A stretch of DNA of 43,742 bases from Parabacteroides distasonis (GTDB taxonomy: Bacteria; Bacteroidota; Bacteroidia; Bacteroidales; Tannerellaceae), in NCBI GenBank assembly GCA_021531775.1, contig JAFBIU010000029.1, positions 1-43,742 of the forward strand. The letters are read 5' to 3'. Of the stretch, positions 43,238-43,742 are shown piece by piece (within the stretch, counting starts at the first letter, position 1; each line of letters begins with the position of its first letter). Below the pieces are notes generated by a model. That model was not told the origin of the DNA. It did not search any database and saw nothing but the letters and a program-made list of their open reading frames with translations. The position numbers and the translations under genes were made by a program.

Positions 43238-43275
43238 TGCCTTCTCTGTCGTGATGACAGGGAAGGCACGTTTTG
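43238..43275 (+). terminator. Terminator hairpin after nadC
   Basis: TGCCTTCTCTGTC (43238-43250) pairs with GACAGGGAAGGCA (43256-43268), with one G-T wobble and a 5-nt loop, followed by CGTTTTGTT. It also lies at the 3' end of the convergent amidase gene. Confidence 0.8.
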
Positions 43276-43285
43276 TTACGGAACA

Positions 43286-43711
43286 CTACGGCTCCAGATC
43301 CCAATATTCGTTGACCACGTTGAACCCCGGGCAATGGGGCTTCTCCAGACTCAAGTCACGATGGCCGAGAATCAAGGCTTTCGGATAACGGGCATGGAGC
43401 TCTTCCAACAGTTTTCGTAACGAACGTTTCTGAGCCTCCGTACGCGTGTCTTGAGGCGTCACACCGTCAGCAGCCAAGCCGCCGATGTAGCAGACCCCAA
43501 TGGAATGGGGGTTATAGCGGGGACCACTGTGAGCCCCCTTTTTCGCTTCCGGCCTGCCTGCTTCGATCGTTCCGTCGGTGGGAATGACATAATGGTAACC
43601 ACAGCCCTCCCAACCCCAGGAGCGATGAAGGCGGTCGATGTCCGCCATCCGAAAGGCACTGCCCGCCGAGTTGGCCGAGCAGTGTACCACAATCAGTGAA
43701 ATGGTTCTCAT
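43286..43711 (-). CDS. N-acetylmuramoyl-L-alanine amidase (T7-lysozyme-like)
   Basis: The 141-residue protein is a single amidase_2/PGRP domain: IVVHCSANSAG (first zinc His), a helix RLHRSWGWEGCGYHYVIPTDG (with the His and Tyr of the active site), the AHSGPRYNPHSIGVCYIGG strand, and GHRDLSLEKPHCPGF carrying the last zinc His and Cys, as in T7 lysozyme. It would hydrolyse the bond between muramic acid and L-Ala. No signal peptide is visible. Small amidases of this kind are frequent in Bacteroidales mobile elements and prophage remnants. Nothing else phage-like is seen before the window ends. Confidence 0.92.
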   Translation of the reverse strand: MRTISLIVVHCSANSAGSAFRMADIDRLHRSWGWEGCGYHYVIPTDGTIEAGRPEAKKGAHSGPRYNPHSIGVCYIGGLAADGVTPQDTRTEAQKRSLRKLLEELHARYPKALILGHRDLSLEKPHCPGFNVVNEYWDLEP

Positions 43712-43742
43712 CGCCTACAACAGTTGAGTAGCAGCACCACCG

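Overview
The window reads as chromosomal DNA of a gut-type Bacteroidota, order Bacteroidales. It has SusC/SusD partners, many Bacteroidales-style promoters with a TAnnTTTG -7 box, A-rich leaders instead of strong Shine-Dalgarno sites, and an N-succinylornithine-type carbamoyltransferase (Pro90) typical of Bacteroides relatives. By eye the G+C is near half. I cannot name the genus.

Layout. (1) 1-5230: accessory or mobile-looking DNA. It holds a hairpin-rich gene-free leader, a small two-helix membrane protein, an Rpn-type PD-(D/E)XK nuclease, a frameshifted small gene next to a class II glutamine amidotransferase, a GNAT relic, a secreted GH99-like/WbsX-type protein, a LysE exporter, and two (TGTCAAA)4-type heptamer repeats. 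(2) 5279-11642, minus strand: a GH78 alpha-L-rhamnosidase, a tandem-domain esterase and an IlvD/Edd-family dehydratase. (3) 11648-22626, minus strand: the outstanding region, one tightly packed ten-gene block. In transcription order it encodes an E1-like adenylating enzyme, TssG, TssK, TssE (gp25), TssF, a ubiquitin-like protein, an E2-like conjugating enzyme, two secreted or periplasmic coiled-coil proteins, and a large inner-membrane protein with a vWA domain, a RING-H2 finger, seven membrane helices and a C-terminal FHA domain. (4) 22671-30766: an exported alpha/beta hydrolase, SusD and SusC (minus strand) and a divergent second GH78 enzyme (plus strand), forming a glycan-utilisation locus. 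(5) 30793-43711: mostly housekeeping or metabolic genes. These are an HD alarmone-hydrolase-like protein, an XRE-cupin regulator, an acyl-CoA synthetase, succinylornithine carbamoyltransferase, a FadL-like porin, a GH3 glycosidase, a PatB-type C-S lyase, a SlyD-like FKBP, chorismate synthase, RlmH, NadC and an N-acetylmuramoyl-L-alanine amidase.

How it fits together. Regions 2 and 4 look like a polysaccharide-utilisation locus for rhamnose-containing, probably acylated glycans, with the region 3 operon sitting in the middle. Region 3 joins a complete-looking ubiquitin-like conjugation cascade (E1, E2, Ubl, RING E3) to the baseplate proteins of a type VI secretion/contractile-tail machine. Sheath, Hcp, VgrG, ClpV and the TssJLM membrane complex are absent from the window. 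The three membrane or secreted proteins at the operon's end are candidates for an alternative membrane anchor. My hypothesis is a membrane-docked, tail-baseplate-derived apparatus assembled or regulated by ubiquitin-like modification. The individual domains are read from motifs. The joint function is inference.
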